Below, one piece after another: positions 50,521 to 59,483 of a stretch of DNA of 64,000 bases. Made by a program: the position numbers and the translations under genes. This DNA comes from Streptomyces sp. DI166 (GTDB lineage Bacteria; Actinomycetota; Actinomycetes; Streptomycetales; Streptomycetaceae), in NCBI RefSeq assembly GCF_900091315.1, contig NZ_FLSP01000031.1:21540-85539 (forward strand), given 5' to 3'. Each line of letters starts with the position of its first letter. The first letter of the stretch is position 1. The notes below the pieces were generated by a model, which was not told where the DNA came from, searched no databases, and saw only the letters and a program-made list of their open reading frames with translations.

Positions 50521-52323
50521 CTACGCCGACAGTTCCTGCCGCAGCGCGTCCCGCAGGCGGGCCGCCCGCTCGGTGACCTCCTGCGGGCCCAGGCTCACCG
50601 CCCGGTCCGCCCAGCGCTGGCCCTCCGTGAGTTCGCCGCGGCGGGCGTAGACGAGGGCCAGGCGCAGCGCCGCCCGGCCGTGACCGGCGTCCGCGGCGCG
50701 GGTCCACCAGACCGCCGCCTCCGGCTCGCTGCCCTCACGGGCCAGGAGCAGGCCGAGGTTGAAGGCGCCGTTGCGGGAACCGGCCTCCGCGGCCTCCCGG
50801 TACCAGCGGGCCGCCTCCACGACGTCGCCCCGCGCGGCGGCCAGCATGCCGACCCGGACCTGGGCGCGCCGGTGGCCCTGTCCGGCCGCCCGCTCGTACC
50901 ACTCCTCGCACTCGGTCTTCTCGTGCACGATCTCGCCCAGCTCGTGCGCGGGCGCCGGAGGGCGCCGGGCGTCCAGCAGGGTCGCCAGCCGGTACGCGCC
51001 CTCCGCGCTGCCACCGCCCGCCGCGCACCTGAGGTGCCGCTCCGCCCCGGCCTCGTCCCCGTCCCTGAGCAGCGCGATGCCGACCTGGAGCGCGGCCTCG
51101 GTGTGCCCGGCCGCCGCCGCCCGCTCGTACCACCGCAGCGCGACCCGGTCCTCCCCGCGCCCGGCGAAGAGGATCCCGAGGTTGAACGCGGCGTCCACGC
51201 TCCCGGCCTCCGCGGCCTTGGAGAACCACGGCTCGGCCCCGGCCGTGTCCCCGCCCTGGAGCAGCAGGATCGCCAGCGCGTTCGCCGCCTCCCGGTGCCC
51301 CGCGTACGCGGCGCGCCGGTACCACTGCTCGGCCTGCGCGGTCCGCCCCTGCTCGGCGCAGAGCAGCCCGAGGTTGTACGCGCCGTTCACGTCCCCGGCG
51401 TCCATCGCGGCCCGGTACCAGCGCTCGGCGGTCTGGGTCTCGCCCCGCTCGGCGTGCAGCGCGCCGAGGGCGTTCGCGGCGTTGCCGTCCCCCTCCTGAG
51501 CGGCCCTGAGCCACCACACGGCGGCGTTCTCCTCGTCCCCGGCGTCCCGCAGCAGGAAGCCGAGGGCGCAGGCGGCACGGGCCTCGCCGTCCTTGGCGGA
51601 GGTCAGGTACCAGCGCCCGGCCTCCTTCAGCTCGCCGCGCCGCTCCAGGATCGCGCCGAGGTGCAGGGCCGCCCGCCGGTGTCCGCGCGCGGCGGCCTGC
51701 CGGTACCACTGCTCGGCCTCCTCCAGGGCGGCCTCGCTGTCGACACCGTTGTCACCGCCGCTCTCCCCCGCGCCCCGCCGGTCCAGCGCTCGCGCGAGCC
51801 GGTACGCGGCCTCGCGGTGCCCCCGCTCGGCGGCGGCCCGCATCCAGCGCTGCGCGCCCGCGTCCCCGCGGTGCTCCAGCAGATCGGCGAGCGCGTACGC
51901 GCCCAGCACGTGGCCCTGCTCGGCGGACTGGCGCAGCCAGTACTCGGCCGCGGGCTCGTCCCCGCGCTCGCGGTGGTGGCGGCCCAGCGCGTGCGCGGCC
52001 GCGGCCGATCCGGCGACCGCGGCGATCCGCCACCAGCCGGCCGCCTCCTCGGCGTACCCGCGCTGGTGGAGAAGGACTCCCAGGTTGTTGGCGGCGGCCC
52101 GGTCCCCCTCCGCGGTGGCGGCCCTCAACTGGGGCTCCGCTCCGTCGAGATCACCGCGGCGCAGCAGCATGGCGCCGAGGACGCTCATCGCCTCGACGTC
52201 ACCGGCGTCGGCGGCGAGCCGCAGGCGCAGCTCCTCCGCAGCCTCACCGGCTTCGTCCCGGTCGGAAGACTGCACAAAACGCTCTGTCTCCAACAGAGTT
52301 GCCTTGTCCCCCATAACGTCCAT
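50521..52323 (-). CDS. SEL1/TPR repeat protein
   Basis: 600 residues from ATG 52321-52323; a second ATG at 52312-52314 is also possible. From about residue 35 to the end it is a continuous array of about fifteen SEL1-like repeats of 34-36 residues, recognisable by recurring AAxxGHxxAAxxLGxLLxxRG and AExWYRxAAxAG patterns. Such solenoids are protein-interaction scaffolds. There is no signal peptide or membrane segment. It sits between two identical initiator tRNA genes on the same strand. Confidence 0.92.
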   Translation of the reverse strand: MDVMGDKATLLETERFVQSSDRDEAGEAAEELRLRLAADAGDVEAMSVLGAMLLRRGDLDGAEPQLRAATAEGDRAAANNLGVLLHQRGYAEEAAGWWRIAAVAGSAAAAHALGRHHRERGDEPAAEYWLRQSAEQGHVLGAYALADLLEHRGDAGAQRWMRAAAERGHREAAYRLARALDRRGAGESGGDNGVDSEAALEEAEQWYRQAAARGHRRAALHLGAILERRGELKEAGRWYLTSAKDGEARAACALGFLLRDAGDEENAAVWWLRAAQEGDGNAANALGALHAERGETQTAERWYRAAMDAGDVNGAYNLGLLCAEQGRTAQAEQWYRRAAYAGHREAANALAILLLQGGDTAGAEPWFSKAAEAGSVDAAFNLGILFAGRGEDRVALRWYERAAAAGHTEAALQVGIALLRDGDEAGAERHLRCAAGGGSAEGAYRLATLLDARRPPAPAHELGEIVHEKTECEEWYERAAGQGHRRAQVRVGMLAAARGDVVEAARWYREAAEAGSRNGAFNLGLLLAREGSEPEAAVWWTRAADAGHGRAALRLALVYARRGELTEGQRWADRAVSLGPQEVTERAARLRDALRQELSA

Positions 52324-52487
52324 CGTCGCACCACCTGCAACCTGGGTACACCTGGTATACCGCAGCCAGTGAGGTCACTTCAGCGTTTTGTCGACATGCC
52401 CACAGAGAGACAAGTCAAACACAGATCCCCCAACTCCCCACAGCGGCACGGCGGTACCACCCCCCGGCACATGCGTTCGCACATCAC

Positions 52488-52522
52488 GAAGGCCCGGATC
52501 CCTTTTCAGGATCCGGGCCTTC
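52488..52522 (-). terminator. terminator of the second initiator tRNA
   Basis: A perfect 14-bp stem, GAAGGCCCGGATCC (52488-52501) with GGATCCGGGCCTTC (52509-52522), and a CTTTTCA loop, 9 bases beyond the tRNA 3' end. Confidence 0.88.
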
Positions 52523-52530
52523 GTCATCAG

Positions 52531-52604
52531 TAGCGGGGACAGGATTTGAACCTGCGACCTCTGGGTTATGAGCCCAGCGAGCTACCGAGCTGCTCCACCC
52601 CGCG
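52531..52604 (-). tRNA. initiator tRNA-fMet (CAT), copy 2
   Basis: Identical in all 74 positions to the copy at 50374-50447, with the same C1-U72 mismatch and GGG/CCC anticodon stem; the anticodon is at 52568-52570. The identical stretch extends a few bases downstream (AGTAGCGGGG). It lies 41 bases downstream of the UPF0182 gene. Confidence 0.96.
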
Positions 52605-52645
52605 CCGTTGTTCGGCAACCGTATCACGGCGCGGGGTGGGCTCGA

Positions 52646-55588
52646 TCATCCGCTGTCGGGGCTGCTGGTCGGCTTGGGACTGTTCGTCGGCTCGGGACTC
52701 TCGTCCCCGCCGCCACCGCCGGCCGCGGACTGGGCGTCCTCAGCCCGCCGCAGCGCGGCCTCCAGCTCCTCCTGGGCCTTGCCGTACGCCTCCCAGTCGC
52801 CGTCCTTCAGCGCCTTCTGGCCGTCCTCGAAGGCCTTCTGAGCGTCGTCCAGCGCCTCCTGGACCGTGGGGTCCTCGGTCGCCGGCGGCTTCGTCGGCTC
52901 GGGCTTCTCCTCGCCGTCGTCCGCCGGTGGCTGGGTCGGTGTGCCCTCGGCCCCGAAGACCTTGTCGAGGGCCTCTTCGAGGGTGTCCTCGAAGGCGGTA
53001 CTGCCGCCGTAGGTCACCAACACCTTGCGCAGCAGCGGGTACTTGAGGCCGCCGCCGCGGACGTAGACGGGTTCGACGTAGAGCAGTCCGCCGTCCAGGG
53101 GCACCGCGAGCAGGTTGCCGTACTCCACATTGGAGTCGCCTCTGCTGAGCAGGCTGATCGTCTCGGCGATGTCCTGTTCGGAGTTGAACTGGCTCTGGAC
53201 CTGTTTGGGTCCGTTGACGGTGGTGTTCGTCGGCAGTTTCAGAATTCTGATCTTGCCGTAGTCGCTGGTGCCCGCTTCCGCGTCGACCGCCATGAACGCG
53301 CTGAGGTTGTCACGGCCGTTGGGAGTGAACGTCGTCGTCAGCGAGAACGCCTGCTCCTTCTGGTCCGGCATCTTCATGCTCAGGTAGTACGGCGGCACCG
53401 CGTCGCCGACCTTGTTGGTCGGGTCGTCCGGGACCTGCCACACCTCGCTGCCGCTGAGGAACGTGGTCGCGTCCTCCACGTGGTAGCGGCTGAGCAGCTC
53501 GCGCTGGACCTTGAACAGGTCTTGCGGGTACCGCAGATGCGCCATGAGCGACTGGGAGATCTCGCTCTTGGGCTCCACCGTGTTCGGGAACGCCTTCATC
53601 CAGGTCTTCAGGACCGGGTCCTGGGTGTCCCACTGGTAGAGCTTGACCTCGCCGCTGTACGCGTCGACGGTCGCCTTCACCGAGTTGCGGATGTAGTTGA
53701 CCTGGTTCTGCTGGGCCACCACCGCGCGGGAGTTGTTGGTCGCCGTCAGCGAGTCCGCCGTGGTGTCACCGAGGGTGGTGCGCGAGGCGTACGGGTAGCC
53801 GTTGGTGGTCGTGTAGGCGTCGACGATCCACTGGATCCGGCCGTCCACGACCGCCGGGTAGGCGTCACCGTCGATGGTCAGCCACGGGGCGACCGCCTCG
53901 ACGCGCTCCTTGGGCGTGCGGTTGTACAGGATCCGCGAACCCTCGCCGATGGCACCGGAGTACAGGATCTGCGGCTCGCTGAACGCCAGCGCGTACGCCG
54001 CCCGGTTTATCGGGCTGGAGAGGTTGACCCCGCTGTCGCCCTTGTAGCTGTAGGTCTTCTCACCCGAGTCGTCGGAGTAGTCGATCTCCTTCTGGGGACC
54101 ACCGACGATCGAGTACGTGGTGGTCTTCTCGCCGTAGTAGACCCGCTGCTGGTACGTGCCGAGGTCGCCCTTGGAGGGCAGGTCGGACTCGGTGAAGACC
54201 GGGCGGCCCTGGGAGTCGGCGCTGGTGCCCTCGGCGGCGACGACGCCGTAGCCGTGGGTGTAGCGGAAGTGGTCGTTGATCCAGTTGTTCTTCGGAATGC
54301 CGTTGAGGTTCAGCTCCCGCAGACCGATGACCGTGTCCTGGTCCTTGCCGTCCTTGCTGTAGCGGTCGACGTCCAGGTTGGTCGGGAAGCCGTAGTAGTT
54401 ACGGATCTGCTGGAGCTGCTGGAACGTCGGCGAGACCAGGTTGGGGTCCATGATGCGGATGCTCGCCGTCTTGGCGACCTCGTCCCGCAGCGCGGCCTTG
54501 TCCTCGGTGGCGCTCTTGCCCGAGTACTCGGTGACCTGGGCGTCGTCGATACCGTAGGCCTCGCGCGTCGCCTTGAGGTTCTTCTCGACGTACGGCGCTT
54601 CCTTGGCCTGCTCGTTCGGCTGGACCTGGAACTTCTGGACGATCGCCGGGTACAGACCCCCGATGAGGATCGCCGAGAGCACCATCAGGCCGAAGCCGAT
54701 CACGGGCAGCTGCCAGGTGCGCCGCCACAGGGTGGCGAAGAACAGCAGCGCGCAGATGACGGCGATGCAGAACAGGATCGTCTTGGCCGGCAGGTAGGCA
54801 TTGGCGTCGACGTACCGGAGGCCGGTCCAGTTGTCGGTGGCCTTGAAGTCGCTGGACTTCACGGCCAGGCCGTACCGGTCGAGCCAGTAGGCGACGGCCT
54901 TCAGCGACACGAAGATGCCCAGCAGGACCGACAGGTGCCCGGTGGCGGCGGCGGTGGCGCGCGCGCCGGGGCTGGTGATGCGCAGCCCGCCGTACAGGTA
55001 GTGGGTGAGCGCGGCGGCGATCAGGGAGAGGATCGTGGCGGCGAAGCCGAAGCCCAGCAGGAAGCGGTACCAGGGCAGGTCGAAGGCGTAGAAGGAGACG
55101 TCCAGGTGGAACTGGGGGTCCTTCTGCCCGAACGACACGCCGTTGACCCACATCAGCCAGGTCCGCCACTGCCCCGACGCGGAGGCACCCGCGATCAGCC
55201 CGACCAGCGCGGTGATCGCGAGCAGCAGCCACTTCTTGTACGGCGCGATGCCCATGCGGTAGCGGTCGAGGCTCTGCTGCTCCATCGACATGGCGCTCAA
55301 CGGCGGGCGCAGCCGGTGCGCCAGCCAGATGTTGAAGCCCACCGAGAGGGCCATGAGCAGGCCGAACACAAAGAACAGGCCGATCTTCGTCCACAGGGTC
55401 GTGGTGAAGACCGACGAGTAGTTCACCGACCGGTACCAGAGCCAGTCCGTCCAGAAGCCGGCGAACATGGTGAACGCCATGCCGAGCACGGCAAGGACGC
55501 CCAACGTCATGAGCAGGGTCCGGACACGCCGGGACGGGCGGCCCACTCTGATCCGTGGCCCCGTCGGGCCTCCGCCGCGGTCCGGCAT
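52646..55588 (-). CDS. UPF0182-family large membrane protein
   Basis: 980 residues from ATG 55586-55588 (MPDRGGGPTG); upstream in-frame GTGs exist and no Shine-Dalgarno decides. Seven membrane helices occupy the first ~330 residues (LLMTLGVLAVLGMAFTMFAG, GLFFVFGLLMALSVGFNIWL, LGFGFAATILSLIAAALTHY). A ~560-residue extracytoplasmic domain follows. The last ~100 residues are acidic and Pro/Ser-rich, including a coiled-coil-like Ala/Glu stretch (AYGKAQEELEAALRRAEDAQ). UPF0182 is conserved in actinobacteria; its function is unknown. Confidence 0.95.
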   Translation of the reverse strand: MPDRGGGPTGPRIRVGRPSRRVRTLLMTLGVLAVLGMAFTMFAGFWTDWLWYRSVNYSSVFTTTLWTKIGLFFVFGLLMALSVGFNIWLAHRLRPPLSAMSMEQQSLDRYRMGIAPYKKWLLLAITALVGLIAGASASGQWRTWLMWVNGVSFGQKDPQFHLDVSFYAFDLPWYRFLLGFGFAATILSLIAAALTHYLYGGLRITSPGARATAAATGHLSVLLGIFVSLKAVAYWLDRYGLAVKSSDFKATDNWTGLRYVDANAYLPAKTILFCIAVICALLFFATLWRRTWQLPVIGFGLMVLSAILIGGLYPAIVQKFQVQPNEQAKEAPYVEKNLKATREAYGIDDAQVTEYSGKSATEDKAALRDEVAKTASIRIMDPNLVSPTFQQLQQIRNYYGFPTNLDVDRYSKDGKDQDTVIGLRELNLNGIPKNNWINDHFRYTHGYGVVAAEGTSADSQGRPVFTESDLPSKGDLGTYQQRVYYGEKTTTYSIVGGPQKEIDYSDDSGEKTYSYKGDSGVNLSSPINRAAYALAFSEPQILYSGAIGEGSRILYNRTPKERVEAVAPWLTIDGDAYPAVVDGRIQWIVDAYTTTNGYPYASRTTLGDTTADSLTATNNSRAVVAQQNQVNYIRNSVKATVDAYSGEVKLYQWDTQDPVLKTWMKAFPNTVEPKSEISQSLMAHLRYPQDLFKVQRELLSRYHVEDATTFLSGSEVWQVPDDPTNKVGDAVPPYYLSMKMPDQKEQAFSLTTTFTPNGRDNLSAFMAVDAEAGTSDYGKIRILKLPTNTTVNGPKQVQSQFNSEQDIAETISLLSRGDSNVEYGNLLAVPLDGGLLYVEPVYVRGGGLKYPLLRKVLVTYGGSTAFEDTLEEALDKVFGAEGTPTQPPADDGEEKPEPTKPPATEDPTVQEALDDAQKAFEDGQKALKDGDWEAYGKAQEELEAALRRAEDAQSAAGGGGGDESPEPTNSPKPTSSPDSG

Positions 55589-55752
55589 CTGGAAAGCCAA
55601 GGTGCGCACCTCGAAGTTCGCTGTCGATCCCTCAGGCCCTGGTCTTCTCGGGCCCTCCGGGGGGCCTCGTGATCGTAGGCCCACACCTATGCAACTTACT
55701 CACGCTTTACTCGGTTCCCGATTCCGGGTGGGAACGAGGCAGGATTGTGACC

Positions 55753-56295
55753 ATGTCCAACACCCCCATGGCGGCGAGCCCGCTCACCCGGGCCGTACTT
55801 GAGATCGACGAGTACGCCTCCGGCCTCGGCTGGGACCAGCCCGCCCGCCTCTTCGCCCTCGTCGACACCGCACGGCTGCGGGTCCAGGAACCGAGTCTCG
55901 CGGCCCAGCTCGGTCTGGCGGAGGAACCGGAGAACTCCGGCCTCACCCCGATCGAGCAGGACGAGATTCCAACGGGCAAGCCGCTCGACGAGTTCCTCGG
56001 CACCATCGCCTGGCCCGACGCGGTGACCGGCTGCGCGCTGACCGTGGAGCGGCTGATGCTGCCGCCGTCCGCGGAGGCCCAGGTCCCGCAGGGCCTGGAC
56101 GAGGCCGCGCTGACGAAGTGGGTGGCCGAGCACCCCGAGCGTCAGGAGGTCCGGATGACGGTCGCGGTCCTGCGCGACGGCTCCCGCGAGGCGGCCCTCA
56201 GGCTGCGCGAGAAGGACACCCCGACGGAGGTCCTCACGGGCAGGGACCTGGTGCCGGGCCTGGCCGAGGCGCTGGCGGCGACCTTCGAGGAGTAG
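55753..56295 (+). CDS. PPA1309-family conserved actinobacterial protein
   Basis: 180 residues, ATG at 55753. Recognised by the pattern SPLTRAVLEIDEYASGLGWD, QPARLFALVDTARLRVQEP, GTIAWPDAVTGCALTVERLM and RDLVPGLAEALAATF. It is a soluble protein of about 18-20 kDa, always found in actinobacteria beside the UPF0182 and YlbL-type genes, as here (divergent from UPF0182, convergent with the PDZ/Lon gene). Function unknown; the conserved trio suggests a shared cell-envelope or quality-control role. Confidence 0.88.
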   Translation: MSNTPMAASPLTRAVLEIDEYASGLGWDQPARLFALVDTARLRVQEPSLAAQLGLAEEPENSGLTPIEQDEIPTGKPLDEFLGTIAWPDAVTGCALTVERLMLPPSAEAQVPQGLDEAALTKWVAEHPERQEVRMTVAVLRDGSREAALRLREKDTPTEVLTGRDLVPGLAEALAATFEE

Positions 56296-56299
56296 CCCG

Positions 56300-57394
56300 T
56301 CAGCTCGCGCTGCACTTGGGCAGATCGGCGGTGTCGCCGTCCCGGATGTCCTCCAGGGCGGCGAGCGCGTCGTCCATCGTGGAGACCTTGACGAGGGTGA
56401 GCCCCTCGGGGGTGTCCTTGGCGGCCGACGCGCAGTTCTCGGCCGGGGTGAGGAAGTACTCGGCGCCCTTGTCGCGGGCTCCGACGGTCTTCATCTCGAT
56501 GCCGCCGATGGGGCCGACCTTGCCCTCGTCGTCGATGGTGCCGGTGCCCGCGACGAAGGTGCCGCCGGTGAGGCTGCCCGGGGTGAGCTTGTCGTAGATG
56601 CCGAGCGCGAACATCATGCCCGCGCTCGGCCCGCCCACATCGGCGAGCTTGATGTCGATGGTGAACGGGAAGGTGTGGTCGGTCCCGGCGGAGATCCCGA
56701 CGATGGCGCGCTTCTCGCCGCCGTCGTCGGAGGCCGCGGTGGTGATCGTCACCTTCTGCGTCTTCGTCGCCTCCCGCTGGGCCTTCTCGGCGGCGGCCTG
56801 CTCCTTGGCGGGCACGATCGTGAACTCGACGTCCTCGCCGGGCTTGTGCTTGGTCACCAGTTCGGCAACGTCGGAGGGCTCCTTGACGGCCTTGCCGTCG
56901 ACCGCCTTGATCACGTCACCGGCGTGCAGTTCGCCCTCGGCCGGGGAGCCCTTGACGACCGTGGAGACGATCACCCAGGACTGCACCGGGATGTCCAGCG
57001 CCTTCAGGGCGGCGACCTTCGCGCTCTCCTGGGACTGGCTGAACTCCTCGGCGTTCTCCTGGGTGGACTCCTCCTCCGTCTTGCCGTCCGGGTAGAGGGT
57101 CTCGTGCGGCACGACCTTGTTGTCGTGCGCGAGCCAGCCGTAGACCGCCTCCACCAGGTTCATCCGGTAGTCGGCGCTGGTCACCCGGACCGTGGTCATG
57201 TTCAGGTTGCCGCTGGTGGCGTACGTCTTGCGGCCCGAGATCTGCAGCACCGGCTCGCCGTCGTGGTCCCCGAGGGTGTTCACCGTCGGCCCCGGGGACA
57301 TCTCCGAGTACGGCACGCGGATGAAGACTCCCGCGCACAGGAGCGCGATCAGCATCAGGGTGGAGGCGAGCATCGTCGCGGTGCGGCGTGGCAT
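56300..57394 (-). CDS. YlbL/Lon-like PDZ membrane serine protease
   Basis: 364 residues, ATG at 57392-57394. The N-terminal signal anchor is ATMLASTLMLIALLCAGVFI. A PDZ domain lies around residues ~120-200 (VVKGSPAEGELHAGDVIKAV). The C-terminal Lon-type proteolytic domain has the Ser in DVGGPSAGMMFALGIYDKL and Lys in IGGIEMKTVGARDKG, the Ser-Lys dyad. It degrades membrane or secreted substrates on the outer face; B. subtilis YlbL acts on the cell-division inhibitor YneA. A 52-residue membrane protein gene lies directly upstream on the same strand. Confidence 0.93.
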   Translation of the reverse strand: MPRRTATMLASTLMLIALLCAGVFIRVPYSEMSPGPTVNTLGDHDGEPVLQISGRKTYATSGNLNMTTVRVTSADYRMNLVEAVYGWLAHDNKVVPHETLYPDGKTEEESTQENAEEFSQSQESAKVAALKALDIPVQSWVIVSTVVKGSPAEGELHAGDVIKAVDGKAVKEPSDVAELVTKHKPGEDVEFTIVPAKEQAAAEKAQREATKTQKVTITTAASDDGGEKRAIVGISAGTDHTFPFTIDIKLADVGGPSAGMMFALGIYDKLTPGSLTGGTFVAGTGTIDDEGKVGPIGGIEMKTVGARDKGAEYFLTPAENCASAAKDTPEGLTLVKVSTMDDALAALEDIRDGDTADLPKCSAS

Positions 57395-57430
57395 GCCTCG
57401 ACAGTACGGGACGCCCCTGTCAGCGTCCCG

Positions 57431-57589
57431 TCAGGGCCGGGTCTTCTCCATCGCCGCACGGAACCTGGCGTAACCGTCCAATTCAGGACCATCACTGCGG
57501 ACCCGTCGGGTCCGGCTGGCCCAGCTGCCCCACAGACCGGCACCGATCGCGGCGAGCAGCGGAATGAGCAACCAGGCGAGTGCCGCCAT
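57431..57589 (-). CDS. 52-residue single-pass membrane protein
   Basis: A short gene with ATG at 57587-57589 and a strong GGGAGGA Shine-Dalgarno, ending in TGA at 57431-57433. The product opens MAALAWLLIPLLAAIGAGLW, one transmembrane helix, followed by a basic stretch (ASRTRRVRS) and an amphipathic tail (YARFRAAMEKTRP). It is 36 bases upstream of the PDZ/Lon protease gene and almost certainly cotranscribed. It may be a partner, adaptor or substrate of that protease; no homology is known to me beyond frequent occurrence at this place in Streptomyces. Confidence 0.8.
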   Translation of the reverse strand: MAALAWLLIPLLAAIGAGLWGSWASRTRRVRSDGPELDGYARFRAAMEKTRP

Positions 57590-57740
57590 GCCGTCCTCCC
57601 AACCCGGGTGAGCGAACGCGACTGACTGATCAGCAGATTAACCATCCGCAGTGTCAACGCTCGGGGCGACATGGCGGTTACGCAAGCGGGAGGGGGGTGG
57701 GGGTACCCGGGCGGCTCAACGGGCGCCCGGTCCAACGCCG

Positions 57741-57800
57741 GCTCAGCAGGCGCCTGGGTTCGTCAGCGGGCGCCTGGCTGCGTCAGCAGGCGCCGACCCA
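57741..57800. repeat. 20-bp tandem repeat at moaE 3' end
   Basis: Three imperfect 20-base units start at 57741, 57761 and 57781, each with the core TCAGC[A/G]GGCGCC. The last unit holds the true moaE stop; the other two are downstream copies, each carrying a displaced stop codon. Confidence 0.7.
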
Positions 57801-58244
57801 TTCCTCGGTGCCGTCGGAGAACTTCTGGTGCTTCCAGATCGGCACCTCGTGCTTGAGATCGTCGATCAGCTTGCGGCACGCCTCAAAGGCCTCCCCGCGA
57901 TGGGGGCAGGAGACGGCGACCACGACGGCCAGGTCGCCCACCCTCAGATCGCCGATGCGGTGCACAGCCGCCAGCGCCCGTACCGGGTACTCCGCGACGA
58001 CCTTCTCGGCGATCCGCCGCATCTCGGCCTCGGCACTGGGGTGGCAGGAGTAGCCCAGCTCGTCGACGTCCGCGCCCCCGTCGTGATTGCGCACGGTCCC
58101 CACGAAGAGCGCCGTCCCCCCGGCGGCGTCGTCACCGACGGCCCGGAAGACCTCGTCCAGGGAGAGCGCGCTCTCCCGGATGGCGATCAGCTTGATCGGG
58201 TCCTGCGCGGCCTGCTCACCGGGATGGTCGTTCATGGGTGCCAT
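57783..58244 (-). CDS. moaE: molybdopterin synthase catalytic subunit MoaE
   Basis: About 153 residues from ATG 58242-58244; ATGs at 58253 and 58235 are alternatives. Family landmarks: GGTALFVGTVRNHDGGADVD (Arg of the VRxxN/H segment), YSCHPSAEAEMRRIAEKVV, VHRIGDLRVGDLAVVVAVSC, HRGEAFEACRKLIDDLKHEV and IWKHQKFSDGTEEWVGAC (catalytic Lys in PIWKKE-like PIWKHQ). It adds the dithiolene sulfurs to make molybdopterin with MoaD, which is not encoded nearby. The 3' end is tandemly repeated. Confidence 0.95.
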   Translation of the reverse strand: MAPMNDHPGEQAAQDPIKLIAIRESALSLDEVFRAVGDDAAGGTALFVGTVRNHDGGADVDELGYSCHPSAEAEMRRIAEKVVAEYPVRALAAVHRIGDLRVGDLAVVVAVSCPHRGEAFEACRKLIDDLKHEVPIWKHQKFSDGTEEWVGAC

Positions 58245-58293
58245 GCCCCCCATCGTGCCCCACCCGGGGAACGCCCGGAATAGCAGGATCGCC

Positions 58294-58346
58294 CGGCACG
58301 CGCGCGTGCGTGTTTGGAGCCTCGTACAGGAGCCACGCGCGTGCCG
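58294..58346 (-). terminator. hairpin downstream of the SDR gene, with short direct repeats
   Basis: CGGCACGCGCG (58294-58304) pairs with CGCGCGTGCCG (58336-58346) across a 31-base loop. Within and beside it, TCGTA[C/A]AGGAGCC occurs at 58322-58334 and 58349-58361. It is probably a terminator of the minus-strand SDR gene, though the loop is long. Confidence 0.5.
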
Positions 58347-58373
58347 ACTCGTAAAGGAGCCCGCGGGTACGGA

Positions 58374-59483
58374 TCAGATGCGCCGCCGGGCCTTGCGCGC
58401 CCGGCGCACCACGGCCGCCGCGCCCAGCAGCGCCACCGTCGCGCCCGCGGCGCCCGCCGCCGTCGCGTCCTTGCGGCCCAGCCGCCGTCCGGCCACCGTG
58501 TGCCGCCCGGACACCTCCTCCAGCAGCTCGGCCAGCACTTCCTCGTTCGTCCACTTCGGACGCCACCCGGCGTCGTGCAGCCGGCTGCCGCTGACCACCC
58601 AGGGGTACATCGTGTAGGCGAGGTCACCGGCGGGCGACGGGGTCAGCCCGATCCGGTGCAGCCGGGCCGCCGCGCCCAGCGCGACCGCGGACGGCAGCTC
58701 CATCCGCCGGATGCCGCTGAGCTCCTCGACCTCCTCCTGCTCCAGCCATCCGTCGCAGCCGACGGCCAGCTCGCCCTCGACCTTCTCCAGCACGGCGTAC
58801 TCCAGGGCGCCGCACAGGTCCTCGACGTGGCAGAACTGCCAGGCGGGCCGCGAACCGGCCACCACCAGCAGCCGCGGGGACTCGAAGTACCGGGTCAGGG
58901 CGGTGTCGGTGCCGCCGACGAGCAGCGCGGGGCGGACCACGGTCACATTCAGGCCGGGATGCGCGCGCGGGGCGCGGCGAGCGAGGCGTTCGATCTCCAG
59001 CAGGTCGCCCACGCCGGTCGCCTCGGCGGTCGCGCGCAGCTCGGCGTCCTCCGACAGCGGCAGCTCGTTGTCGGGCAGTGCGCCGTAGACCATCGACGAG
59101 GTGCACAGCACGACGCGGTGCACGCCCGCGGCCGCGGCGGCCGTCAGCACGGTCTGGGTCCCCCGGACGTTGTAAGCCGTCCGGGCGGCCGCGTCGGTCT
59201 CCAGATCGAGGTCGAGCGCGAGATGCACCACCACGTCGGCGCCCCGCAGCTTCTCCGCGATGGCCGGGTCCCGGACGTCCAGGATGTGCCACTGCGCGCC
59301 CGCGCACTCGCCCCGCCGCTCGTCGATGGCGATGACCTGCTTGATCTCCTCGGACGCGGCCAGCCGCTCGGTGAGCAGGGCACCTACGCCGGACGCGGCA
59401 CCGGTGACCGCCACGACGGGCCCGCGCGCGGGACTGGTGGACGGGTTTCGCGCTGCGCGAACCTGCGGATCAGGGGAACTCAC
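58374..59483 (-). CDS. extended SDR / NAD-dependent epimerase-like protein with C-terminal anchor
   Basis: 369 residues from GTG 59481-59483 (GGAGA upstream); an ATG at 59579 would add 32 residues. Rossmann motif VVAVTGAASGVGALLTERLA (TGxxxxxG), then LDVRDPAIAEKLRGADVVVH and the YNVRGTQTVLTAAAAAG strand typical of extended SDRs. The active site reads CTSSMVYGALPDNE, with the Ser and the VYG Tyr-type region, but the canonical YxxxK is not obvious. The last ~35 residues contain a hydrophobic Ala/Gly helix followed by RRARKARRRI, a membrane anchor with positive tail. Substrate unknown. Confidence 0.88.
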   Translation of the reverse strand: MSSPDPQVRAARNPSTSPARGPVVAVTGAASGVGALLTERLAASEEIKQVIAIDERRGECAGAQWHILDVRDPAIAEKLRGADVVVHLALDLDLETDAAARTAYNVRGTQTVLTAAAAAGVHRVVLCTSSMVYGALPDNELPLSEDAELRATAEATGVGDLLEIERLARRAPRAHPGLNVTVVRPALLVGGTDTALTRYFESPRLLVVAGSRPAWQFCHVEDLCGALEYAVLEKVEGELAVGCDGWLEQEEVEELSGIRRMELPSAVALGAAARLHRIGLTPSPAGDLAYTMYPWVVSGSRLHDAGWRPKWTNEEVLAELLEEVSGRHTVAGRRLGRKDATAAGAAGATVALLGAAAVVRRARKARRRI

